A DNA stretch of 64,000 bases from Engraulis encrasicolus (Eukaryota; Chordata; Actinopteri; Clupeiformes; Engraulidae). The stretch is taken from positions 47,839,236-47,903,235 of the forward strand of contig NC_085867.1 in assembly GCF_034702125.1 (NCBI RefSeq), in the 5' to 3' direction. The notes under the pieces are model-generated. The model did not search any database. It saw nothing but the letters and a program-made list of their open reading frames with translations, and was not told where the DNA came from. A program made the position numbers and the translations under genes. This document shows, piece after piece, positions 1 to 11,600 of the stretch (its first letter is position 1; each line of letters begins with the position of its first letter).

Positions 1-84
1 CTGTGGTTTGTGCTCAGGTTTTCTCAGTTTAGGGAGAGTGCATGCAGTTACCCTGACCCTGACCCCAACCCTACGGCATTTCGG

Positions 85-160
85 TGTCTGAATAGCGGTA
101 TGTCTGAATAGCGGTATGTCTGAATAGCGGTATGTCTGAATAGTGGTATGTCTGAATAGT
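85..160. repeat. 16-nt tandem repeat, about five copies
   Basis: The unit TGTCTGAATAGCGGTA is repeated head to tail almost five times; the last two copies carry a C-to-T change (AATAGTGG). No coding potential. Confidence 0.9.
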
Positions 161-176
161 GCTTGCCCCCCTACTC

Positions 177-297
177 AACTACATCATGCCAACATTGCTA
201 TGACAGTACAGAGAGTAAGTAAGTAACAGATTAAGACATAGCCATTACAATTTTGGTGACAGTAAGGTTATAACATAGGGCCTATTAGGCTCTGCGC
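177..297. repeat. Dispersed repeat, copy 1 (mate at 5437-5552)
   Basis: A segment containing AACATTGCTATGACA and GCCATTACAATTTTGGTGAC recurs in the same orientation at 5437-5552 with small indels. This suggests a dispersed SINE or non-autonomous element; no terminal inverted repeats were recognised. Confidence 0.75.
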
Positions 298-705
298 TAA
301 GGGGTTAAAAAGAAAAGAAACACACTGATGATGCACCATCTACCTATAACACAAGGAACAAAAACACTGTGGGTTTTTTATCATGAAAGCTATCTGTCGA
401 CACAATACTTTTTGCTTTCCTCAGAATTAAAAAGGAAACAAGTTGAAGTCTACCTCAAGCAAGTTGAAACAGGTTGAAGATGACACACAACTAAAACACC
501 AACCCAGTAGCTCCTCAGAAATGAAACTAATGCCGTGGGGGTGGGAAGTGTGGGGAAGAAATGTGTGTGTGCATGAGTTGTTCATTGGTTTCTCTGTCAC
601 AATACAGCTTGTATTGTACATATCTATTTGAATGAAGTAGTGGTGCGCACATCCAAGACGCAGGTGCAGGACAAAAGGTCAGAGTACTATGAAAATAAAA
701 ATGAA

Positions 706-869
706 TGTCCGCACACTGCTCCTGTGCTGTTGTTTTTTTTTTTTTCATTTTTCATGTGAGCGTTTTTGAGCTAGTCGCTCTTCAGACTGTTGAAGAGCAA
801 CTAGCTCGAAAGCACTCACTTGAAAAATAAAAAAAACAACACAGGAGCTGTGTAGGGAGTCTGCGGACA
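706..869. mobile_element. Foldback element with CGCACAC-type ends
   Basis: The left part (TGTCCGCACACTGCTCCTG, then T-rich sequence and GAGCTAGT) is mirrored by the right part (ACTAGCTC, A-rich sequence, CAGGAGCTGTGTAGGG, GCGGACA). The two arms pair imperfectly around a central GAGCTAGT/ACTAGCTC hairpin. It shares the CGCACACT end signature with 6098-6218, 57453 and 62847. Confidence 0.7.
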
Positions 870-1356
870 TTTATGTATCTATTTGAAAAAAAAAAAAAGA
901 TTTGATCAGAAAAAAAAGTTTCAAAACTAATGAATAAGTCGGTGATGACACCATGTATAGCACCAACCCAGTAGCTGCTGTAGCATGAAACTCCACAGAT
1001 CTTGGCTCTGAAATGCTTCACTTATCATCTGTTTACATTCCAGAGTATGCGAACTCCTTACAACACACCATCCCCACACACTGAATCAAAACATCATGCG
1101 AAGTTTTAGTTGCTGTAAGAGGTAAAACACATTCAGGTTGGGCCTGTATGCTTCAATGGTTTAGTGTGATGCTAATTGGTCTGTGGTGTGACCGACTGAT
1201 CCTGCCAGCTTTCATGGCTAACTTGTGCTTGTTCTCGCATTGCAGTAACACATCACGGCTGAAACATCCTACAAAAGGATGTGGTACGTAGATGCCAGTG
1301 TGTCTCTGTGTGTGTGTATGTATCTGTGGTTGGCTGTACGTCTGTCTAGTTGCCAT

Positions 1357-1357
<1 letters not shown>

Positions 1358-1410
<53 letters not shown>

Positions 1411-1450
1411 TCTGTGTGTGTGTCTGTCACCCTGTCATCCTGTGTGTGTG

Positions 1451-1507
<57 letters not shown>

Positions 1508-1568
1508 GCGCGTGTGCGCGATTGTGTGTGTGTGCGCGAGTGTGTGTGTGTGTGTGTGTGTGCGTGTG
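1358..1568. repeat. (GT)n microsatellite with GTGC variants
   Basis: About 200 bp of GT dinucleotides interrupted by GTGC and CTGTCATCC interruptions. The apparent Cys-Val and His-Thr reading frames are artefacts of the dinucleotide. Confidence 0.95.
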
Positions 1569-1739
1569 TCTCCATCAGTAGTTCTTGGCAAGTGAGCAAA
1601 TAGAGTGTTTGGAGAACATGTGTATGCAGCAAGAGACAAGGCTCCTAACCACATCCTGCCACCGGCTTCCTTTTCCTGTGCAGCACAGCAAGCAGAGAGG
1701 CCTATGACTATGACTAGGACTGCACTCGCTCCCTCACAG

Positions 1740-2400
1740 ATAAGCTGCACCGTGTGGGGCCACGACACAGGGTACAGGGTACAGGGTACAGGGTACAGGG
1801 TGCCAGCTAATATGGCCACATGTCACACTGTTAGACAATTTCACAATTTCATAATCAGTAAGCTTAGAAAACTTAGAAAAGCGCACAAATAGTTTTTTTT
1901 TAGGATTCTGTTCACACACTTCACTCCTTTACAGAAAATCACCATAGTGTGGGGACAGTTTGTGGCCCAGGGTGCCAACTAATATGGCCACATGTCACAC
2001 TGTTAAACAATTTCATAATCTTCACAACTCATTTACGGGGTACTTAGAAAAATGCATAAATGGGTTTTAGGATTTAGGATTCTGTTGACTCCCTCCCTTC
2101 ACTCCCTTACGGAAAATCTGCATAATGTGAGAACAATTAGGGCCCACTATATGCACAGAGCCCAGGGTCCCAACTAACATGGCCATGCGTCACACTGTCA
2201 CTGTCTAACTATTTCACAATAAAGAGTTGTGGTGCACAGACCCAGTGCACAAATACGTTTTAGTTAGGACTCTTCTGACTCACTCACTCACACACACATA
2301 CACACACACAGATAAGCTACACAGTGTGGGGACAGTTCGCAGCCTAACGACTTGTGGTGTCCGCTAACATGGCCATGTTTCCCTGCAGTTCCCCTGGTCA
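1740..2400. repeat. Four-copy long-period tandem repeat (about 170-195 bp)
   Basis: Units start near 1802, 1974, 2169 and 2360 with the shared core CTAAYATGGCCAY followed by a CACACTGT segment, a TTTAGGATTCTG segment and a GTGTGGGGACAG segment. The first unit is preceded by a 7-nt tandem repeat (GGGTACA, five copies, 1766-1801). Divergence between units indicates an old tandem duplication. Confidence 0.75.
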
Positions 2401-2753
2401 TGATGAATGATCTCTGGACAAAAACAAACGAGACCTGCCTGGGAAACGGACCAAATTGTAACGTCTGTCCTGTATCACACCGCAAAAAAATGAGGAAGGG
2501 CAAAGGCCATATGCTGTATTTAGCCTAGGCTACTTCTCTTTGATAAAAGGTCCCACCCAAATTACAGAGTTTGAAACTTCCTCATTCCAAGTGGGGATAT
2601 GATGGACATGGTTCGCGCCGGCTTATCAAGTCAGTGTTTCAGCCATATCCTGCAAATGACCAAACAAAAACTTTAAAACTCTTTCATTTGTTCCGCATAT
2701 GTTCAAGGGAGTGGTCAAAAAAAGAGAAGGTTGCTATGCTATGAGGTGCAAAA

Positions 2754-2868
<115 letters not shown>

Positions 2869-3051
2869 CAGAGAATGAAATATTGAGCCGTTGTTTCCTG
2901 ATCTGAGGTAAAGAAGCACAACGCGACCTGAACTGGCGGTTCCTTTTCTGGTCAGCATTACCTGACTCACACTGCAAACAGAGTACTTGACAACTAATGT
3001 ATCTGCACTTGAACCAGTCATCAGAAGGATCGCTAGCCCACACACATAGGT

Positions 3052-3252
3052 GGGTCAAAGACGTCCAACATTACACAGTCCTTCAGTGTTAACAGATGCT
3101 TTTGCTTACTGTAACTGTGTTGAACTTTGAAATTTCAAAACATTTTTTTGAAAAGTGAATGCATGAAAGCCAAGCCAAAATCTCTTTTTTTGCATTTACA
3201 GTAAGCAAAAGTATCCGTTGCACTGAAGGACATGTTGGACGTCTTTGACCCA
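3052..3252. mobile_element. Palindromic MITE, about 200 bp
   Basis: Ends read GGGTCAAAGACGTCCAACAT and ATGTTGGACGTCTTTGACCC as inverted repeats. The arms continue through TCCTTCAGTG and TTTTGCTTACTGTAA. AGGT flanks both sides and may be a 4-bp target duplication. Confidence 0.8.
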
Positions 3253-4400
3253 GGTGTGCACAGATATGTTACGTGGTGGTGCTAAAGCTCTTGCACCTTT
3301 GCACTATTGGACAAAAAAGGCCCTTTTTTGAAAGTTTCTTTTTTGGATTTTTTTTTCTTTCACAATGTACTGTGGTCTGTGTTGACATGATCATCTACGG
3401 TACAAATGCTCGACAAACAAAAGCATGTGACAATTCCCTGATATAATACTAGAACTATAGGCTACAGCCTCTATATCCTAGTGAGGCAGCTGTAAGGTCC
3501 ACATGCCCCCTGCCCCCACCTCGAGCACCTGCCCCTGTCTGTGCACGACACTGAGCCCACATGTAGACAGTGTTGAAACCATCCCTCTGTTTTAAAGGTG
3601 TCAATCTCTGTTACACATTACACACCCTCCAACATACAGTATTTGATCGAATGATCAGAACTGGTAAATCCTGGTGAGTGGACCATGCTTAACTTAGTGG
3701 CTCACTCACATGTGTTATTTATTAGCAAAGGCAAAAGCAATAACCTACCCACATGGCACGGTTTTCAACTGTCTGAAGTTAGGATAAAAAAAAACATCCA
3801 TTGTGGTCACACTTACGGTTGTAAACACTTTGTTGGAAATTAATTTCAACGTGCTTTTGTGTATTTTCTCTACAGTACGTGTTACTAAAGCGCCATCGCA
3901 AATGAGGTTATCCTAGCAACCACCACCACATCCTGCTCAGTAGCAGAGCTTGGTCGACGCCATATTGAGGTTTTTACTTCGAACGTCTTGTTAGGTGGAA
4001 ACACAACTGCACAAACCGTACTAGTCTGTCAGAAGAACTGATTTCAGCAGAATTACTGTCTCAGAGATACACAATGTATGGATCTTTTTTTCCTTTTCTT
4101 TCTATCATCAAGCACTCTGTACTTTTCCCCTCTGTGAGAGATTATGCGAAGCCAAGTGAAAATGAAAATGCAGTATCCTCTGTCAGTGATTGGGATCAGC
4201 CAAAGGTTGAAAGTCCTCGAGATCGGTTTTCTACTTTGGTTGGAACGGCACCTCATTGATTAATCGGCTAACATTCCTCACTCTCGACAACAACAGAGCT
4301 CTTTGTTGATCCACACTCATCAAATGGCATGCAGGCAGAGAGGTGAAACTGCCCCTTGACCTCCTGTTATCCAGCCTCTCCTCTCTCAAAAGCTTCCAAC

Positions 4401-4602
4401 CAAGTGTTGCCAGATGTGTCTGGTTCAATCCCGCCCAAAAGGTTCTCAAAAACCGCCAAAATGCCCTAAATTCTGCCAAATTTCAACAAATTGCATTGGT
4501 TTCTATGTGCACAAAAATGTGCAAATATTCCTGTTTTTACCGGCAGACGGCCATCCCAAGTAGCCCAATTGGGCGGGTAACCGCCCAAATCTGGCAACAC
4601 TG
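4401..4602. mobile_element. hAT-like MITE, GTGTTGCCAGAT family copy 1
   Basis: Terminal inverted repeats GTGTTGCCAGAT / ATCTGGCAACAC enclose about 200 bp rich in CCGCCCAA/TTGGGCGG motifs. A perfect 8-bp target site duplication CTTCCAAC (4393-4400 and 4603-4610) points to hAT transposase. Confidence 0.9.
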
Positions 4603-4796
4603 CTTCCAACTCCCTGGCACTGCGATGGATGTCCCGTCCCACCCCCAGGCTCGCTGACAGCTTTGGCTGGGCCCAGGACAAAGTCATCTGAAAGCCATGT
4701 AATGAGGACCCAATTGTGGGGCCTCCATCTCCCTGGGCCCAGTACCACAGACCCCTTTGCCTGCTGATTCACTCCCAGTCAGCTTCTCTGTCCTCC

Positions 4797-5026
4797 CCAC
4801 CCCACCCAAGCCAACGGCCTTACTGCCATCATCCTGTGCATTCCACCCATTGAGAGTATACATGAGTGGGAATTGGCCATTTTCTGATATTTTCAGGTCC
4901 AGCCTGGCTCCTCTTTTGGCTTCCATAATGGAATAGAATCTTGGCGTCCATTCTACATACTCTCAATGACCCCACCCAAGCCAAGGGCCTTACCACCATC
5001 ATCCTGGGCACCCACCCATTCTCAGC
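4797..5026. repeat. Direct duplication, two units about 173 bp apart
   Basis: CCCCACCCAAGCCAA followed by GGCCTTAC and CCATCATCCTG occurs at 4797 and again at 4970, each ending near a CCACCCATT segment. Likely a local tandem duplication. Confidence 0.75.
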
Positions 5027-5185
5027 ACAGCACACTGTTTGACGTTGAATACCTGCCAGATTTCTTAATAACTGAGGCGCAGAGGATTAGACAAAAGCCT
5101 TTTTGCTTTTAAGGTGTGTCTGGAGAGACGGCGCTGGCGGGTGGGGCGGGTCGGCACACCTTCGTGGCGTGCTGTAGGTACGTAC

Positions 5186-7590
5186 CGGCCGTGTCATACA
5201 GGTTCAGCTGAATCTCCTTGCCACCGTGAGACACCGTTGTAACATACTTCTCAAAGACAGAAGGGGCGTATTTCTGAAATGAAGCAGACAAGATAGGAAG
5301 AGACAATCATGGGTTACCTACAGTACATGCACATACAAAAATGAAAAATGAAACACTTCTATTTGATGTAGCCTCTTAGTGCAGATGGGGTCGCCGGCGG
5401 GCCTATTCACTATTTGCTGTAAATACTCTAACTATAAACTACATCATAACAACATTGCTATGACATTACCGAGAGCCTTAAGTAACAGACATAGACATAG
5501 CCATTACAATTTTGGTGACAGTAAGGTGATAACATAGGCTCTGTGCCAAGAGTTGAGATGTGTAAAGTAAAGGTACTGTTATGGGTTGAATTACAACACT
5601 AGTAGTTTGATGTTACATAGTTACAAATAAATAATATCATACTACTTACTTTAATCCACAACTGTACTTTTACAAGACTACAGGGGCATATCACAAATGT
5701 GACATACTGAATGCAACTGCCCACCACTTCCCACTCCCATCACAGCCCTTTTTTTGTGTGTGAAACAACCTCTTTTCTAGTCAAATGAACCCACAGCTAT
5801 GGATATTTGGTTCCACTTGACCCTGACAGAAAGTCACAATAAGCCGTCATTGTGCACAGGAACAAAAGACAGTTTAACTTTACAGGAGCAGCCTCATGGG
5901 GGGCGAAAAGGAGGACATGGAGCAGAGCACAACACAGCTGAAAGGTGTTGACAACATCTAAAGTCCTAGAGACTTAGAACAAATGTGGTAGACAGCCATT
6001 AACGAATACGTCATAACACTGTTATTAATATTGACCTTTTGAAGGAGGAAACCAACGCACACCAGAGGTTTCGAGGTGCAGGTAGCGGGTAGATCAGTTT
6101 TTTAGAAGAAGATACCGCACACTCTTGTCCATCGTACTGCAATTTATTAATAAAACAACGTTTCCTTAATAAATTGCAGCACGATGGACAAGAGTGTGCG
6201 GTATCTTCTTCTAAAAAATGTATATTGACCTTAACATTAGGCTACACACAAAAAAACCCATTATAGGATGTATCACATGCACTTGCTTGTTAACCTGCAT
6301 GTTCACCATTGGTTACACTGAAATACCACCCCCTTGTTTTTGGTGTTATAATGATGCATTATCAACTACATACATAGCTGTGTAACTGATGAATACATTC
6401 AGATGACTAAGAATGTCTGAAGCTCTGTACAGTCTCAAGATTTCATGGGAATTTTAATGACTCAGCTCTGTTAACACTCAAGTTGTGTAGAACCTAGGGC
6501 TAACACCCCTGTCTGACAGAAACCCTATTGACACTTCTGCTTGTGAGCAAGAGTGCCCTTCATTTAGTGTCACCCATGAAAATATATACTTTGCCAAGAC
6601 AGACCATTAAAAATTGAGACAAATAGATAAAAGGCGAAACACAACAGGCAAATACACGAGCTGAGTCTCAAGATTCACCAAGAGGCCCATCACCAGTGTT
6701 GCCAGATTGGGCGGGTGCCCGCCCAATTGGGCTACTTTGGATGAGCGTCTGCGGGTAAAAATCGGAAAATTTGGCCATTTGGCGGTTTTTCCAGCCGTTT
6801 TGAGCCCATAGAAGTCAACGTAATTTCTTGAATTTGGGCGGAATTTAGTGCATTTGGGCGGTTTTTGAGAAGCTTTTGGGCGGGATTTGGTCAGACACAT
6901 CTGGCAACACTGCCCATCACCTTCCTCACAGGTGGGTAAGCCACAGCAGGTCCACCACCACCACATGGCATAGCCAGAGGCGATTCTAGGGTCAGGTGGG
7001 GCCCCAATGCAAAAGAACCAAAATCACCACTACTGTACAACAGTATGGGCTGTTATTCACTATCTAGGGGCTTGGGGGCCCCAATCGGCTGCCTACCTTG
7101 CCTGATGGCAAGATTCACCTCTGGGCATGGCAGAATAACAGGAGACGGGGATGGTCTCCAGAGCTGAGTGCCCCACATCCTTCTCACATGCACAGATGTG
7201 TGTACAGTGAACCAGTTGCCATATCCTTAACAATACCCTTGAATTTATGTCCATAAACGTCCTTGTGCACAAGCCTTCAGTAATGTAGGCGCAGCAGGTA
7301 TGAGGCAGGAAACTTAATCAGAGAATGAACATTAAGGGAAAAACAAAAACACACCCCACAGACTGTTCTCTGAACATTCAAACCTTCCAAAGTTTATGTT
7401 TTTAGAGAAGCAAAAGAACTTGTTTAGCTATAACGGCATAAGTGTTTACCTCCGGGAAGTCTCCTTTGGCATAGACCATGAGCAGCGACGTCTTGCCACA
7501 GCCCCCGTCACCCACGATGACAATCTTCAGCTCGTCTGCCTTGGCCGGGGAGCCGTTGGGCACCGGCGTCGACCCTCCATTCTGTGTCAT
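5186..7590 (-). CDS. rhof: Rho-family small GTPase RhoF/Rif, first two coding exons (partial gene)
   Basis: RhoF is a membrane-associated Rho GTPase that drives filopodia through formins. Two exons are visible: 7590-7450 and 5273-5186, joined in phase 0, with the second donor leaving a 1-nt carry. The encoded start contains the G1 P-loop GDGGCGKT, then [10 protein letters not shown] (switch I/effector region) and the G3 motif DTAG. Ser replaces the usual Thr in the APSVFE effector segment, which as I recall is normal for RhoF. I chose the Met at 7590 (MTQNGG) because it has G at -3; an upstream in-frame Met at 7614 has a poorer context. The donor after exon 1 is GAG/gtaaac and the exon 2 acceptor is tttcag. 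The exons for switch II onward, G4, G5 and the CAAX tail are not found in 1-5185 and must lie beyond the left edge. RhoD is the nearest alternative, but the sequence around [10 protein letters not shown] fits RhoF better. Confidence 0.9.
5437..5552. repeat. Dispersed repeat, copy 2 (mate at 177-297)
   Basis: Same sequence as 177-297, including the shared core GCCATTACAATTTTGGTGAC. It lies in rhof intron-side sequence beyond exon 2, between exon 2 and exon 1. Confidence 0.75.
6098..6218. repeat. Near-perfect 53-bp-arm inverted repeat (hairpin)
   Basis: Left arm 6098-6150 and right arm 6166-6218 are reverse complements with one mismatch, separated by a 15-nt loop. The arms contain ACCGCACACTCTTGTCC and the inner end TTTATTAA. 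It lies in rhof intron 1 and belongs with the CGCACACT foldbacks. Confidence 0.92.
6694..6912. mobile_element. hAT-like MITE, GTGTTGCCAGAT family copy 2
   Basis: Starts CAGTGTTGCCAGATTGGGCG and ends with the inverse ATCTGGCAACACTG. It has a perfect 8-bp target duplication CCCATCAC (6686-6693, 6913-6920). It lies in rhof intron 1. Confidence 0.93.
6975..7133. mobile_element. Short hAT-like element with CAGAGG ends, copy 1
   Basis: Begins CAGAGGCGATTCTAGGGTC and ends CACCTCTG, with a 7/8 matching target duplication GGCATAGC/GGCATGGC. The internal GGGGCTTGGGGGCCCCAA and TGCCTACCTTGCCTG match a second copy at 63181-63333. Confidence 0.8.
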
Positions 7591-8122
7591 CGCTCCGGCT
7601 CCTTTGGGGTGCATGCGGCAGCACCCTCAGCCCTCTCCACTCCCCCAACCAACCACCTGCCTGCCCACTCACCCACCCACCCGTGTCCACCACCACAACC
7701 CCACCTGTGTGCCACTGGCTCAAGGCTCAATTCAGCTCCTGGGCTGGTCTGTCTTCTGTGCTCTGTTCTCACTGAGAGTGTCACTGGCTCATTTTTTTAA
7801 GTTCAGTTCAGCTGATGTCCTCTGCTCTCTTCTGTCTCAGTGTGTTACTGCCTCATTTTTTTTTAGTTCAGTTCAGCTGATGTCCTCTGGTCTTTTCTCC
7901 ATCAGTGAGTCACTGACTCTTTTCTGTTTTGTTTTGTTTAGATCATGTCCTTTGCTCCCTCTGGGTCTGCTCTTTTCTACCTCCACGAGTCCTCTGGCTG
8001 TCTCGGCTGCCTATGAGTGAGGCGTCAGCCGGGCTCTATGAGACGAGCGTGTTGCTGGTGCTGGTGTGTCAGGCAGCGTGTGGAGGGCTGGGCATGTCTG
8101 CTGTGGTGTGGTGTAGGTGAGC

Positions 8123-8126
<4 letters not shown>

Positions 8127-8199
<73 letters not shown>
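8127..8199. repeat. (GA)n microsatellite upstream of rhof
   Basis: About 72 bp of GA dinucleotides some 540 bp upstream of the chosen rhof start codon. Confidence 0.97.
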
Positions 8200-8202
<3 letters not shown>

Positions 8203-8429
8203 GACGTCCGGCCCCATGCTGTTTCACCCCACCCCACCCCACCCTACACGACTCTCCATCTGAGTCTCTCACCACACACGCACACATACACACACACACA
8301 CAAGCACTGTGCTCAGCTGCAACATCACCACCCACACCCACACACACAGCTTTACCGTGAGAGCAGCACACTACTGTCTGACGCAAGCTCTGCTGCCTCC
8401 TCTACTCCCCCCCCCCTTCTCTCTTCCTC

Positions 8430-8600
8430 CCTCCACCTTTCTATCTCCCCCTCTCCATATTCTCCTTCACTATTTCTTTCTTTCTCTCCCTCTCCATATT
8501 CTCCTTCACTATTTCTTTCTTTCTCCCCCTCTCCATATTCTCCTTCACTATTTCTTTCTATCTCATCCTCTCCATATCCTCCTTCCCTATTTCCCCCTGA
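8430..8600. repeat. Pyrimidine-rich minisatellite (about 35-45 nt unit)
   Basis: The unit CCTCTCCATATTCTCCTTCA followed by CTATTTCTTTC is repeated three to four times. Strand asymmetry (C/T against G/A) is strong. Confidence 0.85.
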
Positions 8601-8639
8601 TGTGTGTCAGGACTTGGTTGGGAAAGGATGGCAACCCCA

Positions 8640-11600
8640 GCTGGCTACCACATCCGTAAGGACACATGGGAGCGGCCAATACTGAGTATCATACATGTAG
8701 CTGTATCTATGTGCGCTGCCTGAAACAGCAATAGGGTTAAAGGTTGAACTAAAGTGTATGCTGATGTTATGCTTCCTCATTCTCCGTTATCCACTTAATT
8801 GCTTACAAAACTGTGAACAGCTCATCATTTTCTGTAGATAATACTTTATTACACTGCCTGCACCATAGATTTTTTTTTTATTACATACATAAATAGATAA
8901 AGGCTTGGAGAGGCGGAAGTTTTCACCAGAAATAAAAATGATTTGACTCATGAGTGTCATAATCTGGTTTTGAGTTTAACGGGCAAGCATTCACATGCAA
9001 AGTGCTGGTGTTCGGTCAAATGTCTGTGCGACTGCCTGGATGCATTTGAGATCCCACCTACTTTTTCCCAGGAACAAAAACCTGCCTATTTTTATGGATG
9101 AATCAGTATTGTCATTTTTTTCTCATGTCAGGAGCATGACTTATTTGGTTGTCACTTTAATTTGATTTAAAAGATGAACATCCATTCTGAATAGAATTAA
9201 TGTGAATAATTGAACACGTATAGTTAAGTGATCATGATATGAATGACATTACCAAACTCTGTTTAAGTTATAACAAAACCAGCCCACACCAAATTTACAC
9301 GTTCTTAACATTTAATATTCATGAAAATACATTTTACACTTTAAAAAAGGAAAAAAAAACACCCTTCATGCAAACATCATTCTCACAGAAAATAGCCCAG
9401 ATTTTTTTTTAAAAAGAAAAAAAGAAGTGTTCTCATGTCTGTCTGCTTCACACCCCACAAACAACATGCAACCAGAGAAACTGGAATGGGAAATGCAATC
9501 ACATAAGACCTGACCCACTTTCTACAGCTCAACTAGAGCTTTCATTGCCATCTAGAGGAACAATTATCAGCTGAATGCTCCCCTATTTAACTATATACAT
9601 ATACAGAGACCAAGGTTATCAAGAATAGCTTGACATGTCTTCACACAACTACACAAAACAAGACATGTTCTCAGACATAACCAAATGTTTGTTAAACCTC
9701 ACCATATTTAACTCGTCATTACTATTTTTCCCAGAGAATATTAAGGCTATAATATACATTTACCAAGAGTGCCAGTGTCCCTCCTGCGATTGTAAAAAAA
9801 ACACATCCATTGTGACAAGGCTGGCTTACCGTGTGGACCATGTAATTACACCGTCCACCACCACAGCCCGAAATACATAGCTCAGCCAGTAATGACCTGC
9901 CAATAATCGAAAGAATGCTGTTGCGCAGAACAAATGAACTGGCTGCGCACGGCTCGCCGTTCTCTCTGTGAAAGAGCTGTGCAGGCAGTCTGGCACACGT
10001 TATTGTTTACGCGCCAAAGCCCACCGATGACACAGTAATGTGTAACTTTGTGCGGGATTACAATTACCTTAAAATAGCCTGTGTTTGAATCCGCAAAGCC
10101 TATCCCCTGCTGACGTTCTCAAGTGACTTACTGTAGCCTGATATAAATAGATTTGCATGTGTGGCACAGCCAAATCCAGACTCATGCCTCGCCGAAATGT
10201 ACAACAAATGCGAAATAATGTACTAGACCGTCCATGAAGACTACATCTCCTCGGCTCCTATCTCCGTTGTTACATATCTGAATGCAAAAACATATATGGG
10301 CTACCCACAGCCAACCTCTCCTCAGAGGAGGCTAAAATGGCCGCTCTCTGCCGTGCTGTAGCTGGGTGGCTGGATGGCAACAGGGCCTTAATCGCCAGCA
10401 GCAAGCACACACCTCGCCCATGTGTGGACCTCAGCTTGACGAGAGAATTACCACACAGAAAGAATTAACAGATGTAGTGAAACTTGAACCACATAAATAT
10501 ACCCGCAGAATAACACTCTAATATTGTTTAACAGCCTATATATGTAATAGTATTCCACACTTGTGTGGATCTTGATGTTTTAGGCTGTTATATTTCCCCT
10601 TGAAGAAAAAAAAATCATTTTGAGTAGATTTCCAACATTGGTGACCATTACATGATGGTTTAGGTCAGCTTAGTAAGGACGTCCCTTGATCCACTGCTTC
10701 CACTTCACCAAGCCAAATGGTGTGGTTTCACTTGAACTAAAGGCCATTTCACTTTAAAACTGATCCAATCTACTGTTACTGTTCACTCTTTTACTGCTCC
10801 ATCCAACTAAATTCCAATTATACTTCACTTTTCAGCAAGTCACCCCCTCACACGCCCTTTGCAAAAATGCCTTTGGAAAATGAACCACTAGAATGCACGT
10901 TTACAGCAGTCCAAATCGCAGCCTACAAAAATCTGAAACATAGGCTACATTACAAATGGAAACAAAAACACACATGTTTATTACATAAGGGGAGCTATTT
11001 ACTCACGATTACCGACTGAAAAAGGTTGTGACTAACACTCACTGCAGCAACACAATCTTGTTTCTTGACAAGAGATCCAGTTCCCCCTTTTCCCTGATTG
11101 CATGCCTATAACACTGGGTTTTCCTTGCTCGAGCTGCGCAGCATGTTTGGCTACTGCTCTGTCTAGCTGAGTAAAATAAGAGACACTGAAAAATACTGCC
11201 TGACGATCACGATTCCACCCCCCTTCTGATGGATGAGTTACAGGCTATCCCAGCAAAAAAATGTCGTCTGGTCGACAGCCTTGCTCATCCAGTCGATCTG
11301 GACGTCCGCTCCACCACACAAGCGGCCTTTACCGCCTCTAAAGCAGAGGGAGGTAGAGACTCGTCGTTGATCTGCATGGAGAGGGGTGGAAGATGAGGAA
11401 AAGGCAGGTAAACGAGCCAGTGTGTAGCACATTGCTGAACTCATCGACACCTACACCCTGTTCTGGATTCCAAATGACGCATTTTAATCTTTTCTTTTGT
11501 GATAATAGTTGTGGAGCAGTTTTTGGATCATGACCTTTCGTCCACTGCAGCAGGCTAATATTCAGTGGCGGCTGTTGTGCACTCAGAACCACACTAACAG

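Noticed and set aside
1279..1819. Open frames rich in Cys-Val or His-Thr around GT microsatellites (also at 2684-3058, 33425-33862, 39275-39865 and 58994-59990)
   Set aside because: They are translations of dinucleotide repeats in different frames and have no conserved content.
7396..8685. Plus-strand open frames across rhof exon 1 and the upstream GA array
   Set aside because: Antisense to the GTPase exon or microsatellite-derived, with no similarity recognised.
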